Positions 18,666-28,593 of a stretch of DNA of 64,000 nt are shown piece by piece. The notes beneath the pieces were generated by a model. It made no database searches, was not told the DNA's origin, and saw only the letters and a list, made by a program, of their open reading frames with translations. The first letter of the stretch is position 1. Every line of letters starts with the position of its first letter. The DNA is from Lysobacter firmicutimachus. GTDB taxonomy: Bacteria > Pseudomonadota > Gammaproteobacteria > Xanthomonadales > Xanthomonadaceae. Location of the stretch: the NCBI RefSeq assembly GCF_037027445.1, contig NZ_JBANDL010000002.1, positions 4,154,001-4,218,000 of the forward strand. Reading direction: 5' to 3'. The position numbers and the translations under genes were made by a program.

Positions 18666-19294
18666 ACGCGACGACCTTCCTGCTCGACCTGGAACTGCGC
18701 CGCGGCGGTTTCGCGCGCCGCATCGAGATCCGCAGCGACCGCCGGGTGATCGCCGTGATCGGCGAATCCGGCGCCGGCAAGACCTCGCTGTTGCACGCCA
18801 TCGCCGGCCTGCTGCGGCCGGCGCGCGGGCGCATCGAGATCGCCGGCCAGTGTCTGTTCGACAGCGCCGCGCGCATCGACCTGCCGGCGCACCGGCGCCG
18901 CATCGGTTACGTGTTCCAGGACGCGCGCCTGTTCCCGCACCTGGACGTGCGCCGCAACCTGCTCTACGGCTGGCGCGGGGAGGCGCGCCGCGAAACCCGC
19001 TTCGAGTTCGACGCCATCGTCGAACTGCTCGGCATCGGGGCCCTGCTCGGCCGCGGCACCGCCGGCCTGTCCGGCGGCGAGACCCAGCGCGTCGCGCTGG
19101 GCCGCGCGCTGTTGTCGCAGCCGCGCATCCTGCTGCTCGACGAACCGCTGTCGATGCTCGACATGGACCGCCGCGACGAATTGCTGCCCTACCTGCAACG
19201 GGTCCGCGACGAGACCGCGCTGCCGATGATCTACGTCAGCCATTACCCCGAGGAAGTGCGGCGCATCGCCGAGGAGACCCACCGCATCGGCTGA
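18662..19294 (+). CDS. modC: Molybdate ABC transporter, ATP-binding protein (short form)
   Basis: The ATPase that powers ModAB. Walker A is GESGAGKTS, the Q-loop is YVFQDARLFPHL, the signature is LSGGETQRVALGRALL, Walker B is ILLLDEPLSMLD, and the H-loop is YVSHYPEEV. It has only 210 residues. Typical ModC proteins are around 350 and end in a molybdate-binding TOBE/Mop domain, which is absent: the reading frame stops soon after the H-loop at EETHRIG. The nucleotide-binding domain looks complete, so transport should be possible, but regulation by bound molybdate would be lost. Confidence 0.92.
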   Translation: MNATTFLLDLELRRGGFARRIEIRSDRRVIAVIGESGAGKTSLLHAIAGLLRPARGRIEIAGQCLFDSAARIDLPAHRRRIGYVFQDARLFPHLDVRRNLLYGWRGEARRETRFEFDAIVELLGIGALLGRGTAGLSGGETQRVALGRALLSQPRILLLDEPLSMLDMDRRDELLPYLQRVRDETALPMIYVSHYPEEVRRIAEETHRIG

Positions 19295-19321
19295 GGCCGG
19301 CGCCGCAGCCCGTCGCGCGGA

Positions 19322-20500
19322 TCATCGCCGGGCGTTCGCCGCCGGCGGCGCGCGGCGCTTGACGCCCGGCACCAGCCGCACCGCTTCGCCGCGGAACTGC
19401 GCGGCCAAGCCGAATTCGGCCTCGATCAGCTGGAATGCGGTTTTGGCGCTGACGCGCTGCAGATCGAACGTCAGCATCCGGCGGGTATCGTCCAGCGCTT
19501 CGGGGTTCTCCAGGCGCAATCCGGCCTCGGTCGCGACCCGCAAGGCGAAGCCACGCTGGCTGACCGGCCGTTCGATGCTCATGGTGATCAGCCGGTCCTG
19601 GGGCGCTAGCGTCGGTTGGGTCGCCCAGGCGGCGAATGCGGTCGCGCCGCCGAGCACGGCCAACGCGACCGCGCCGATGCGCGCCCGGACCGCACCGGGC
19701 AAAGGATGTCTGAGCATGGCGATTCGCTCCGTGATCGGATGGGTGGACGCCCACGAACACGTCAGCGGTGCGGCGCCGACGCGCAGCGCGCTCTTCAGCA
19801 TCGCTTCGGCGTAGTAGCGCCGCGCACCGGGGTATCGACGCAACACGCGCGCATCGCAGGCGAATTCCTGATCGGCGCGGAAGCGGCCGACGGCGTAATG
19901 CAACAGCGGGTTGAACCAGTACAGGCAGGACAGCAGGGCGACGAAGGCGTTGAGGTGCAGGTCGCCGCGGACGATGTGGCTGCGTTCGTGGGCGCGCACC
20001 AGGCTTCGCTCGACGGCGCTGTAGCGCCGTTCGAAATCGCGCGGCACCACGATCCTCGGCCGCCACAGGCCGAACGCCGCCGGCAAGCCGCAATCGGTGC
20101 GGGCCTCGTGCAGGCCGTCGGCGCGGCGACGCAGCGCGCCCAGGCCGCGCACGAAGCGCCACTGCCGCCAGAGCAGCAGCAGCGCCATCACCGCCGCGCC
20201 CAGTGCCCAGACCGTGCCCAGCCCCCTCCAAGACTCCTGGACCACGGCCGCCGCCTGCATGCGCTCGGCATAGAGCGCAACCGGCTGCATCGCCATGGAC
20301 AGCACGCCCGCGTCGCGGGGCGGCCAGGACGGCAGCAACACCGCCAGCATCGACGCAGGCACGATCAGCCAGGCCGCGTAGGCCACTCCTGCGCCGAAGC
20401 CGCGACGCAACGGCGCGCGCAGCAGCAGGACCAGCGCCAGGGCGGCGCTCATCGCCAGCGTCGTTTCGATCAGCGCGGCGCTCCAGTCGTGACGGCCCAT
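19322..20500 (-). CDS. M56 (BlaR1-like) membrane metallopeptidase with C-terminal STN-like domain, paralog 2
   Basis: 392 residues from the ATG at 20500 (AAGGAG seven bases upstream). Helices lie near residues 13-28, 36-57, 95-112 and 274-292. The cytoplasmic M56 zinc site is HERSH (171-175), with the third ligand in DQEFACD (about 211-216) and the WFNPLLHYA helix between them. After the last helix, residues 305-380 (SIERPVSQRGFALRVATEAGLRL...LTFDLQRVSAKTAFQLIEAEFGL) look like a secretin/TonB short N-terminal (STN) domain, which would face the periplasm. Classical BlaR1 has a penicillin-binding sensor there instead. It is the third gene of a blaI-M56-M56 cluster and close to its neighbour in layout. 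The ligand is unknown. Confidence 0.85.
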   Translation of the reverse strand: MGRHDWSAALIETTLAMSAALALVLLLRAPLRRGFGAGVAYAAWLIVPASMLAVLLPSWPPRDAGVLSMAMQPVALYAERMQAAAVVQESWRGLGTVWALGAAVMALLLLWRQWRFVRGLGALRRRADGLHEARTDCGLPAAFGLWRPRIVVPRDFERRYSAVERSLVRAHERSHIVRGDLHLNAFVALLSCLYWFNPLLHYAVGRFRADQEFACDARVLRRYPGARRYYAEAMLKSALRVGAAPLTCSWASTHPITERIAMLRHPLPGAVRARIGAVALAVLGGATAFAAWATQPTLAPQDRLITMSIERPVSQRGFALRVATEAGLRLENPEALDDTRRMLTFDLQRVSAKTAFQLIEAEFGLAAQFRGEAVRLVPGVKRRAPPAANARR

Positions 20501-20591
20501 CCTCCAACTCCTTCGGCAAAGCGCGCGCTCGGGCGCGGGAACCCATCGATCCGGCGACCGCGCAGACACCGCGGCCGCCGCGGGCGGGAGA

Positions 20592-21788
20592 TCAGCGCTG
20601 CGCGCCCTTGCGGTAGAACATCACCGACTGCGCGCCGGGCGCCTGCGGGCGCTCGCCGGCGGCGAAGCGCACGCGGTCGCCGTCGATTTTCGCGGTCAGG
20701 CCGGTTTGCATCTGCAACAGGGCGAAGGCCATGCCCGCATCGATCTGGCTCAGGCGCGCCTCGCGCACCGCGACCGCATCGCTGAGGATCTCCGGATTGT
20801 CGATGCGCAGGCCGGCCAGTTCGGCGACATGCGCGGCGTACTGGCGTTGGCTCATCTGCGCGGTGTTCAGATCGAAACGGCGTTCGGCCGGCGCCGAGGC
20901 GGGCTGCGCCGCCCAGGCGCCGAAGCCGGTGACGGCGGCGAGCGCGATCAGGACGGCGGCGCCCAGGCGCAGGCGGGAAGCGGAGGGAGCGGTGCGATTG
21001 AGCATGGCGATACGTTCCTTGAGCGGATGCGAAGAGGACCACGTGCAGGCCAACGGCGACGGCCCGCCGCGCAAGCCGGCTTTGAGCAAGGCCTCGCCGT
21101 AGCTGCGCCGCGCCGTGGGAAGGCGGCGCAGCACGCGTTGGTCGCAGGCCAGTTCCTGGTCGCTGCGGAAAGCGCGCGCGGCGTAGTGCGACAACGGGTT
21201 GAACCAGTACAGGCACGACAACGACAGCACCGCGGCATTGGCGTACAGATCGCCGCGGGCGATGTGAATCCTTTCGTGCAGGGCGATGAGCCGGCGCTGG
21301 CGGGTGTCGTAGCGGCATTCGAAGTCCCGCGGCAGGACCACTTTCGGCCGCAACAGGCCCATCGCGGCGGGCAGGCCGTAATCGGTCTGCGCCTGCATGC
21401 TGCCGTCGGCGCGCGGATGCAGCCGGCCCAGGCGCCGCTCGAACCGGTGTTGCTGCCGCCATGCACGCAACGCCATCGCCAACGCACCGCTCAGCCAGAG
21501 CAGGCTCAGCGCGACCCACAGCGTGGCGACCGGCGCTTGCGGCGCGGCCGGCGCGAGCGCCATCGGCGCACCGGGCACGACCTGCCATGCCGTCGCCGTT
21601 GGCGGCCGCGGCGCGGCCGGCAACAGCACCGCCACGACCGCCAGCGGCACCAGCCACCACGCGGCATAGGCCACCCCGGCCCCGAACGCGCGTCGCAAGG
21701 GCCGGCGCAAGGCCAGCACCAAGGCGATCGCGAGGCTCATCGCCGCAGCGGTCTCGGCCAACGCGCGCAACAGTTCAACGGCGCTCAT
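20592..21788 (-). CDS. M56 (BlaR1-like) membrane metallopeptidase with C-terminal STN-like domain, paralog 1
   Basis: 398 residues with the same plan as the next gene: helices near 12-28, 37-57, 88-108 and about 280-300. The zinc site is HERIH (171-175) with the third ligand in DQELACD and the intervening LSCLYWFNPLSHYA helix. The periplasmic tail after residue 305 (LNTAQMSQRQYAAHVAELAGLRI...ARLSQIDAGMAFALLQMQTGLTAKI) is again STN-like. Its start overlaps the end of blaI by 14 bases, so repressor and protease are coupled. In the BlaR1/BlaI model a sensor protease leads to loss of the repressor. That role is inferred here. Confidence 0.87.
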   Translation of the reverse strand: MSAVELLRALAETAAAMSLAIALVLALRRPLRRAFGAGVAYAAWWLVPLAVVAVLLPAAPRPPTATAWQVVPGAPMALAPAAPQAPVATLWVALSLLWLSGALAMALRAWRQQHRFERRLGRLHPRADGSMQAQTDYGLPAAMGLLRPKVVLPRDFECRYDTRQRRLIALHERIHIARGDLYANAAVLSLSCLYWFNPLSHYAARAFRSDQELACDQRVLRRLPTARRSYGEALLKAGLRGGPSPLACTWSSSHPLKERIAMLNRTAPSASRLRLGAAVLIALAAVTGFGAWAAQPASAPAERRFDLNTAQMSQRQYAAHVAELAGLRIDNPEILSDAVAVREARLSQIDAGMAFALLQMQTGLTAKIDGDRVRFAAGERPQAPGAQSVMFYRKGAQR

Positions 21789-22146
21789 CGTCGAGCTCGT
21801 CCAGCAGTTTGCGCAGCTCGGCGATGTCCTTGCGGCTGAGCTTGCGGTGTTCGCTGAAATGCGCGACCAAGGGAGCGACGCGGCCGCCGAACAAGCGCTC
21901 GAGCAGCCCCTGGCTCTCTTCCATGACCCAGTCCTCGCGCTTGAGCAAAGGCGCGTAGAGATAACGCCGGCCGTCCTTTTCGGCGCGGATCGCCCCCTTG
22001 TTCAACAGCCGGTTGAGCAGGGTCTTGACCGTGGCCTCCTGCCACGACTGGGCGCCGGCCAGGGCCGCGACCACTTCTTCGGCGCTGAGCGGGTGGCGTT
22101 GCCACAACACGTCCATCACCACGGATTCGGCATCGCTGATCTGCAT
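21775..22146 (-). CDS. blaI: BlaI/MecI/CopY-family transcriptional repressor
   Basis: A 123-residue winged-helix repressor. The family pattern is clear: ISDAESVVMDVLWQRHPLSAEEVV at the N-terminus, recognition helix WQEATVKTLLNRLLNKGAI, wing AEKDGRRYLYAPLL, and a C-terminal dimer helix ending LRKLLDELDDERR. It is followed with overlap by two M56 protease genes, the usual repressor-sensor pairing. Two TTAC-N4-GTAA dyads lie directly upstream of the ATG and are the likely autoregulatory operator. No beta-lactamase or PBP gene adjoins, so the regulated targets are unknown. Confidence 0.93.
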   Translation of the reverse strand: MQISDAESVVMDVLWQRHPLSAEEVVAALAGAQSWQEATVKTLLNRLLNKGAIRAEKDGRRYLYAPLLKREDWVMEESQGLLERLFGGRVAPLVAHFSEHRKLSRKDIAELRKLLDELDDERR

Positions 22147-22147
22147 C

Positions 22148-22186
22148 GTTTACATCCGTAATTTTTTGTAGATTACATGCGTAAAC
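22148..22186 (-). promoter_or_regulatory. Probable BlaI operator: two TTAC-N4-GTAA dyads
   Basis: TTACATCCGTAA (22150-22161) and TTACATGCGTAA (22173-22184) are two perfect 4-bp dyads with centres 23 bases apart. They are flanked by GTTTAC and GTAAAC, so the whole block is itself a near palindrome. It is AT-rich in a GC-rich setting, abuts the blaI start and faces the divergent acetyl-CoA hydrolase gene 80 bases away. Length and symmetry suit two repressor dimers. Confidence 0.75.
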
Positions 22187-22268
22187 GAAAATCGCAAGCG
22201 CCGTTCGTCGGCACGCCGGCCCCCGCCGATGAAGGCCGCCTCACCCGCCCGGATGCGATACTGCGGCC

Positions 22269-24338
<2,070 letters not shown>

Positions 24339-24465
24339 CGCCGGCGGGACGGCGCCGCCTCAACCGGCCCGATCGGCCGCCGCCTGCGCCGGCAGCGCGC
24401 GCCTGCCGGCGTTCGCGCAAACGCGCGACGAGACGATGGCCGAGACGGATGCCGGGCTTCTCGAT

Positions 24466-24797
24466 TCAGCGATAGATCAACCATGAGGCCGGCACGACCA
24501 GCGCCAGACTCAATGCCAGGCAGGCGAAATACGCGACGCCCGGCGGCCATTCGGCATGGAAGCGGGCGAACGCATCGTACAGGCGCGACACCAGGAACGG
24601 GGGCACCAGGTACAGCGAATAGCTGATGGCGCCGAAAAGCAGTTCAGCCGGTTGACCAGCCATCGGTTGCTCGCCAGCAACAGCCCCAGCAGCAACAGAC
24701 CGCAGAACAGCGAGGCCAGGTACCAGCCGTCGCCGATCATCGGGATCGGCGGCAGCAGGCCGTAAAACAGGGTGCCGAGCCGCCCGATCGGGCAACC
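24466..24797 (-). pseudogene. Frameshifted C-terminal remnant of an acyltransferase-3 (OafA/YrhL-like) protein
   Basis: Two minus-strand frames each carry part of one membrane protein. The upstream part, about 24797-24650, reads GRLGTLFYGLLPPIPMIGD and WYLASLFCGLLLLGLLLASN. The downstream part, to the stop at 24466, reads LLFGAISYSLYLVPPFLVSR and ends in a final helix LALSLALVVPASWLIYR. The ISYSLYL block is the hallmark near the end of acyltransferase-3 proteins. The join needs a frameshift near 24650, and the N-terminal 250-300 residues are missing, so this is a decayed fragment. Confidence 0.8.
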
Positions 24798-24805
24798 CGC
24801 GGCGC

Positions 24806-24829
24806 GCAGGTCCGGTGCGCCGGACCTGC
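24806..24829. terminator. Perfect inverted repeat after transketolase
   Basis: GCAGGTCCGG, loop TGCG, CCGGACCTGC form a 10-bp stem just beyond the tktA stop and exactly at the start of the pseudogene remnant. There is no U-run on either strand, so function as a terminator is inferred from position. Confidence 0.5.
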
Positions 24830-24841
24830 CTGCGGGCAGGC

Positions 24842-26842
24842 TCAGCCCAGCCGCTTGACCGCCTCGACCACGCGCTCGACGGTGAAGCCGAAGTGCGGGA
24901 ACAGGGCTTCGGCCGGGGCCGAGGCGCCGAAGGTGTCGATGCCGATCACCGCGCCGTCCAGGCCGACGTACTTGCGCCAGAAGTCGCTGACGCCGGCCTC
25001 GACCGCGACCCGCTTGCGGACCGCGTTGGGCAGCACCGATTCGCGGTAGTCGGCCGGCTGGCGATCGAACACGTCGCTGGACGGCATCGACACCACGCGC
25101 ACCTTGACGCCTTCGGCGCTCAGGCGCTCGGCCGCCTGGGTGGCCAGGCCGACTTCCGAACCGGTGGCGATCAGGATCGCCTCCGGCGCGCCGTCGCTGT
25201 CGCGCAGTACGTAGCCGCCGCGCGCGATCTGCGCGACCTGCTCGTCGTTGCGCGGCTGATGGGCCAGATTCTGGCGCGAGAAGATCAGGCAGCTCGGGCC
25301 GTCCTGGCGCTCGATCGCCGCACGCCACGACACCGCCGACTCGACCGCGTCGCAGGGACGCCAGACGTCGTTGTCGGGAATGTAGCGCAGCGAGGCCAGG
25401 TGCTCGATCGGCTGGTGGGTCGGGCCGTCTTCGCCCAGGCCGATCGAGTCGTGGGTGTAGACGTGGATCGCGTGCGCGCCCATCAGCGCGCTCATGCGCA
25501 CCGCATTGCGGGCGTAGTCGCTGAACACCAGGAAGGTGGCGTCGTAGGGAATGAAGCCGCCGTGCAGTTGCAGGCCGTTGCCGATCGCGGTCATCGCGAA
25601 CTCGCGCACGCCATAGTAGATGTAGTTGGCGTTCGGGTCGCTGCTGGCGACCGACTTGCTGCCCTTCCACAGGGTCAGGTTGGAGTGGGCCAGGTCGGCC
25701 GAGCCGCCGACCAGCTCCGGCAGCAGCGGAGCGAAAGCTTCGATCGCCATCTGCGAGGCCTTGCGCGAGGCCACGGTCGGGCCGTCGGCCTGCAGCTTGG
25801 CGATGTAGGCGTCGGCCTGGGCGCGGAAGTCCTGCGGCAGCTCGCCGGCGGTGCGGCGGCTCAGTTCGGCGGCCTCGGCCGGGAACTGCGTGGCGTAGGC
25901 GGCGAAGGCGCGGTTCCACTCGTCCTCGCGGGTCTGGCCGGCGGCGCGGGAACGCCAGCCGTCGTAGATCGCTTCGGGGATCTCGAATTCGGCATGCGGC
26001 CAGTTCAGCGCGGCGCGGGTGGCGACGATCTCGTCCTTGCCCAGCGGCGCGCCGTGCGAGGATTCCTTGCCCGCCTTGGCCGGCGAACCGTAGCCGATGG
26101 TGGTGCGGCAGCAGATCAGGGTCGGCTTGTCGCCGTGCTTGAGCGCGGTGTCGATCGCGGTCTTGATCTCGACCGCGTCGTGGCCGTCGACGTTGCGGAT
26201 CACGCGCCAGCCGTAGGCCTCGAAGCGGGCCGGGGTGTCGTCGGTGAACCAGCCGTCGGTGTTGCCGTCGATCGAGATCTTGTTGTCGTCCCAGAACGCG
26301 ACCAGCTTGCCCAGGCCCCAGGTGCCGGCCAACGAAGCGGCTTCGTGCGAGATGCCTTCCATCAGGCAGCCGTCGCCCATGAACACCCAGGTGCGGTGAT
26401 CGACGACGTCATGGCCGTCGCGGTTGAAGCGCTGCGCCAGCAGCTTCTCCGCCAGCGCCATGCCGACCGCGTTGGCGAAGCCCTGGCCGAGCGGGCCGGT
26501 GGTGGTTTCCACGCCCGGGGTCATGAAGTTCTCGGGATGGCCCGGGGTCTTGGAGTCGAGCTGGCGGAAACGCTTGAGTTCGTCGATCGACAGGTCGTAG
26601 CCGGACAAGTGCAGCAGCGCGTACTGCAGCATCGAGCCGTGGCCGTTGGACAGCACGAAGCGGTCGCGGTTGGGCCACTTGGGGTTGTTCGGGTTGTGGC
26701 TCAGGTAATCGTTCCACAGCACTTCGGCGATGTCGGCCATGCCCATCGGCATGCCGGGATGGCCGGAGTTGGCGGCCTGCACCGCGTCGATGGCGAGGAA
26801 ACGGATGGCGTTGGCGAGGTCGCGGCGGCTGGGCGTCGTCAT
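24842..26842 (-). CDS. tktA: Transketolase
   Basis: A 666-residue thiamine-diphosphate enzyme of the pentose phosphate pathway that transfers two-carbon ketol units. The N-terminus [21 protein letters not shown] is conserved. The ThDP/metal motif is [20 protein letters not shown]...DDNKISIDG. The pyrimidine domain holds [18 protein letters not shown] with the catalytic Glu region and [20 protein letters not shown]. The C-terminal domain has [11 protein letters not shown]. Length is normal. The gene reads away from gltP with a gap of about 300 bases. Confidence 0.97.
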   Translation of the reverse strand: MTTPSRRDLANAIRFLAIDAVQAANSGHPGMPMGMADIAEVLWNDYLSHNPNNPKWPNRDRFVLSNGHGSMLQYALLHLSGYDLSIDELKRFRQLDSKTPGHPENFMTPGVETTTGPLGQGFANAVGMALAEKLLAQRFNRDGHDVVDHRTWVFMGDGCLMEGISHEAASLAGTWGLGKLVAFWDDNKISIDGNTDGWFTDDTPARFEAYGWRVIRNVDGHDAVEIKTAIDTALKHGDKPTLICCRTTIGYGSPAKAGKESSHGAPLGKDEIVATRAALNWPHAEFEIPEAIYDGWRSRAAGQTREDEWNRAFAAYATQFPAEAAELSRRTAGELPQDFRAQADAYIAKLQADGPTVASRKASQMAIEAFAPLLPELVGGSADLAHSNLTLWKGSKSVASSDPNANYIYYGVREFAMTAIGNGLQLHGGFIPYDATFLVFSDYARNAVRMSALMGAHAIHVYTHDSIGLGEDGPTHQPIEHLASLRYIPDNDVWRPCDAVESAVSWRAAIERQDGPSCLIFSRQNLAHQPRNDEQVAQIARGGYVLRDSDGAPEAILIATGSEVGLATQAAERLSAEGVKVRVVSMPSSDVFDRQPADYRESVLPNAVRKRVAVEAGVSDFWRKYVGLDGAVIGIDTFGASAPAEALFPHFGFTVERVVEAVKRLG

Positions 26843-27089
26843 TGGGCTTGGGCGGCTGGAGGCTGGGAGGCGGAACTGGGAGGCCGGTCCCGCAAGCGAG
26901 CGCGGTTCGGGGAGCGGCGAAGAGCCGCTATTGTCCCATCCCGGGCCCCGCCCTGTCGCCCCAAGCCCCCGCTCGCGCCGGCGGCGATGCCGGTTCAGGC
27001 GGCGCCGCGCCCGGCTGCGACCGGGCTACGGCCAGGATCGGCATGCCGCCCGGGCGGTCCTGCCGGTCCGCGGCGGCGCCGAAACGCAA

Positions 27090-27111
27090 CGGCCCGCCAT
27101 GCGGCGGGCCG
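27090..27111 (-). terminator. Probable terminator of the dicarboxylate symporter gene
   Basis: CGGCCCGCC, loop ATGC, GGCGGGCCG form a 9-bp stem, followed on the minus strand by TTGCGTTTC, a weak U-rich tail, 27 bases after the stop. The rest of the gap to transketolase (26843-27089) is GC-rich and shows no gene. Confidence 0.65.
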
Positions 27112-27137
27112 GACGAGCTGCGCAACGGGGACCCGGC

Positions 27138-28517
27138 TCAGTCGCCGAGTTGCTCCGCCGGCGGGTCGCTGACGCCGCGCGAAACCATCGAGGCGATGGC
27201 GATGTCGCCGGTGACGTTGAGCGTGGTGCGGCACATGTCGAGGAAGTGATTGACGCCCAGGATCAGACCGATGCCTTCCGGCGGCACCTTGACCATGGCG
27301 CAGATCATCGCCACCACCGGCAGCGAGCCCGAGGGCACGCCGGCGGTGCCGATGCCGCCGAGGATGCAGACCAGCATGACCATGACCTGCTGGCCCAGGC
27401 TCAGGTCGACGCCGAAGAACTGGGCCAGGAAGATCACCGTGACGCCCTCGAACAGCGCGGTGCCGTTCTGGTTGGCGGTAGCGCCGACAGTGAGGACGAA
27501 GCGCGACACCCGGCGCGGCAGCTTGAGCTCCTCTTCGGCCACGCGCAGCGCGGTCGGCAGGGTGGCATTGCTCGATGCGGTCGAGAACGCCAGCACCATC
27601 GCTTCCTGCACGCCCTTGAAGAACGCCGTCGGCGAGCGGCCGCCGATGAACTTCAGCGCCAGCGAATAGACCACGAACAGGTGGATCGCCAGCGCCGCGA
27701 CCACCACCGCGACGTACTTGGCCAGCTTGAACAGCAAGTCCCAGCCGAACGCCGAAGCCAGGTTGAACATGAAGCAGAACACCGCGTACGGCGCCAGCTT
27801 GATGACCAGGCCGATCAGGGTCATGGAGATGTCGAACAACCCCTGGATGCCTTCGCGCAGCGTGTCCACGGCCTTGGAGCGGGTCAGCACCATGCCCACG
27901 CCGATCATCAGGGCGAAGAACATCACCGCCAGGATGGCGTCGTTGGCCGCGGCCTGGATCACGTTGCTGGGCACGATCGAGACCAGCATCTGGATGCCCT
28001 TGGGCGCTTCGGCGCTGCCCTTGACGATGCTCTGCGCGCGCTCGGCGTTCTCGCTCATCAACTGCTGGGCCTGGGCCGGATCGACCCCGGCGCCGGGCTG
28101 GAACAGGTTGACCATGACCAGGCCCAGCACCACCGCCAGCGAGGACATCAGGATGGTCAGGCCGAGCGTGCGCCAGCCGACCCGGCCGAAGGCGCGGATG
28201 TCGCCCATCTCGCTGACGCCCATGACCAGGGCCGAGAACAGCAGCGGGATCACCAGCATGAAGATCAGGCGCAGGAAGATCTCGCCCGCGGGGCCGGTGA
28301 GGGTCTCGGTGAGCAGCTTGAGCAGCGGCCGGCACTGCCAGATCTGCTCGGCGCCGGCGACCGCCGGCACGCAGGTCTGGCCGCCGAGCTGGGCCCAGGT
28401 GAGGCTGTTGAGGCCGGTGGCGTAGACGATCAGGCCGAGGGTGAGGCCGGCCAGAAAGCCGATCGCCATCTTCCAATGCAGCGGGAGCGACTTGCGCGCG
28501 TTCAGGGTTTCGCTCAT
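27138..28517 (-). CDS. Dicarboxylate/amino acid:cation symporter (DAACS/SDF family)
   Basis: A 459-residue inner-membrane transporter for C4-dicarboxylates or glutamate/aspartate with Na+ or H+. It has about eight helices plus two re-entrant hairpins. Signatures: LIFMLVIPLLFSALVMGV, the serine-rich hairpin STASSNATLPTALRVAEEEL, NQNGTALFEGVTVIFLAQ (NxxGT ion site), GIGTAGVPSGS and LGVNHFLDMCRTTLNVTGD (substrate-binding Asp/Arg). A hydrophilic loop at residues 55-75 follows helix 1. Substrate (dicarboxylate versus glutamate) is not certain; the Arg in MCRTTLN favours an acidic substrate. Confidence 0.93.
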   Translation of the reverse strand: MSETLNARKSLPLHWKMAIGFLAGLTLGLIVYATGLNSLTWAQLGGQTCVPAVAGAEQIWQCRPLLKLLTETLTGPAGEIFLRLIFMLVIPLLFSALVMGVSEMGDIRAFGRVGWRTLGLTILMSSLAVVLGLVMVNLFQPGAGVDPAQAQQLMSENAERAQSIVKGSAEAPKGIQMLVSIVPSNVIQAAANDAILAVMFFALMIGVGMVLTRSKAVDTLREGIQGLFDISMTLIGLVIKLAPYAVFCFMFNLASAFGWDLLFKLAKYVAVVVAALAIHLFVVYSLALKFIGGRSPTAFFKGVQEAMVLAFSTASSNATLPTALRVAEEELKLPRRVSRFVLTVGATANQNGTALFEGVTVIFLAQFFGVDLSLGQQVMVMLVCILGGIGTAGVPSGSLPVVAMICAMVKVPPEGIGLILGVNHFLDMCRTTLNVTGDIAIASMVSRGVSDPPAEQLGD

Positions 28518-28593
28518 GAATCCGGCCCGGCCAATACAGCCGGCAGGATACACCAGGGCCCACGGTCGGCCGCCGCAGCGGCCGGGCCCCGGC

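Noticed and set aside
19322..22146. A classical beta-lactamase regulatory locus (blaR1-blaI)
   Set aside because: No beta-lactamase or PBP target gene adjoins, and the M56 proteins lack a penicillin-binding sensor domain, so beta-lactam sensing is not supported.
24806..24829. Attachment site or IS end next to the acyltransferase remnant
   Set aside because: Only one inverted repeat is visible, with no matching end, target duplication or transposase fragment.
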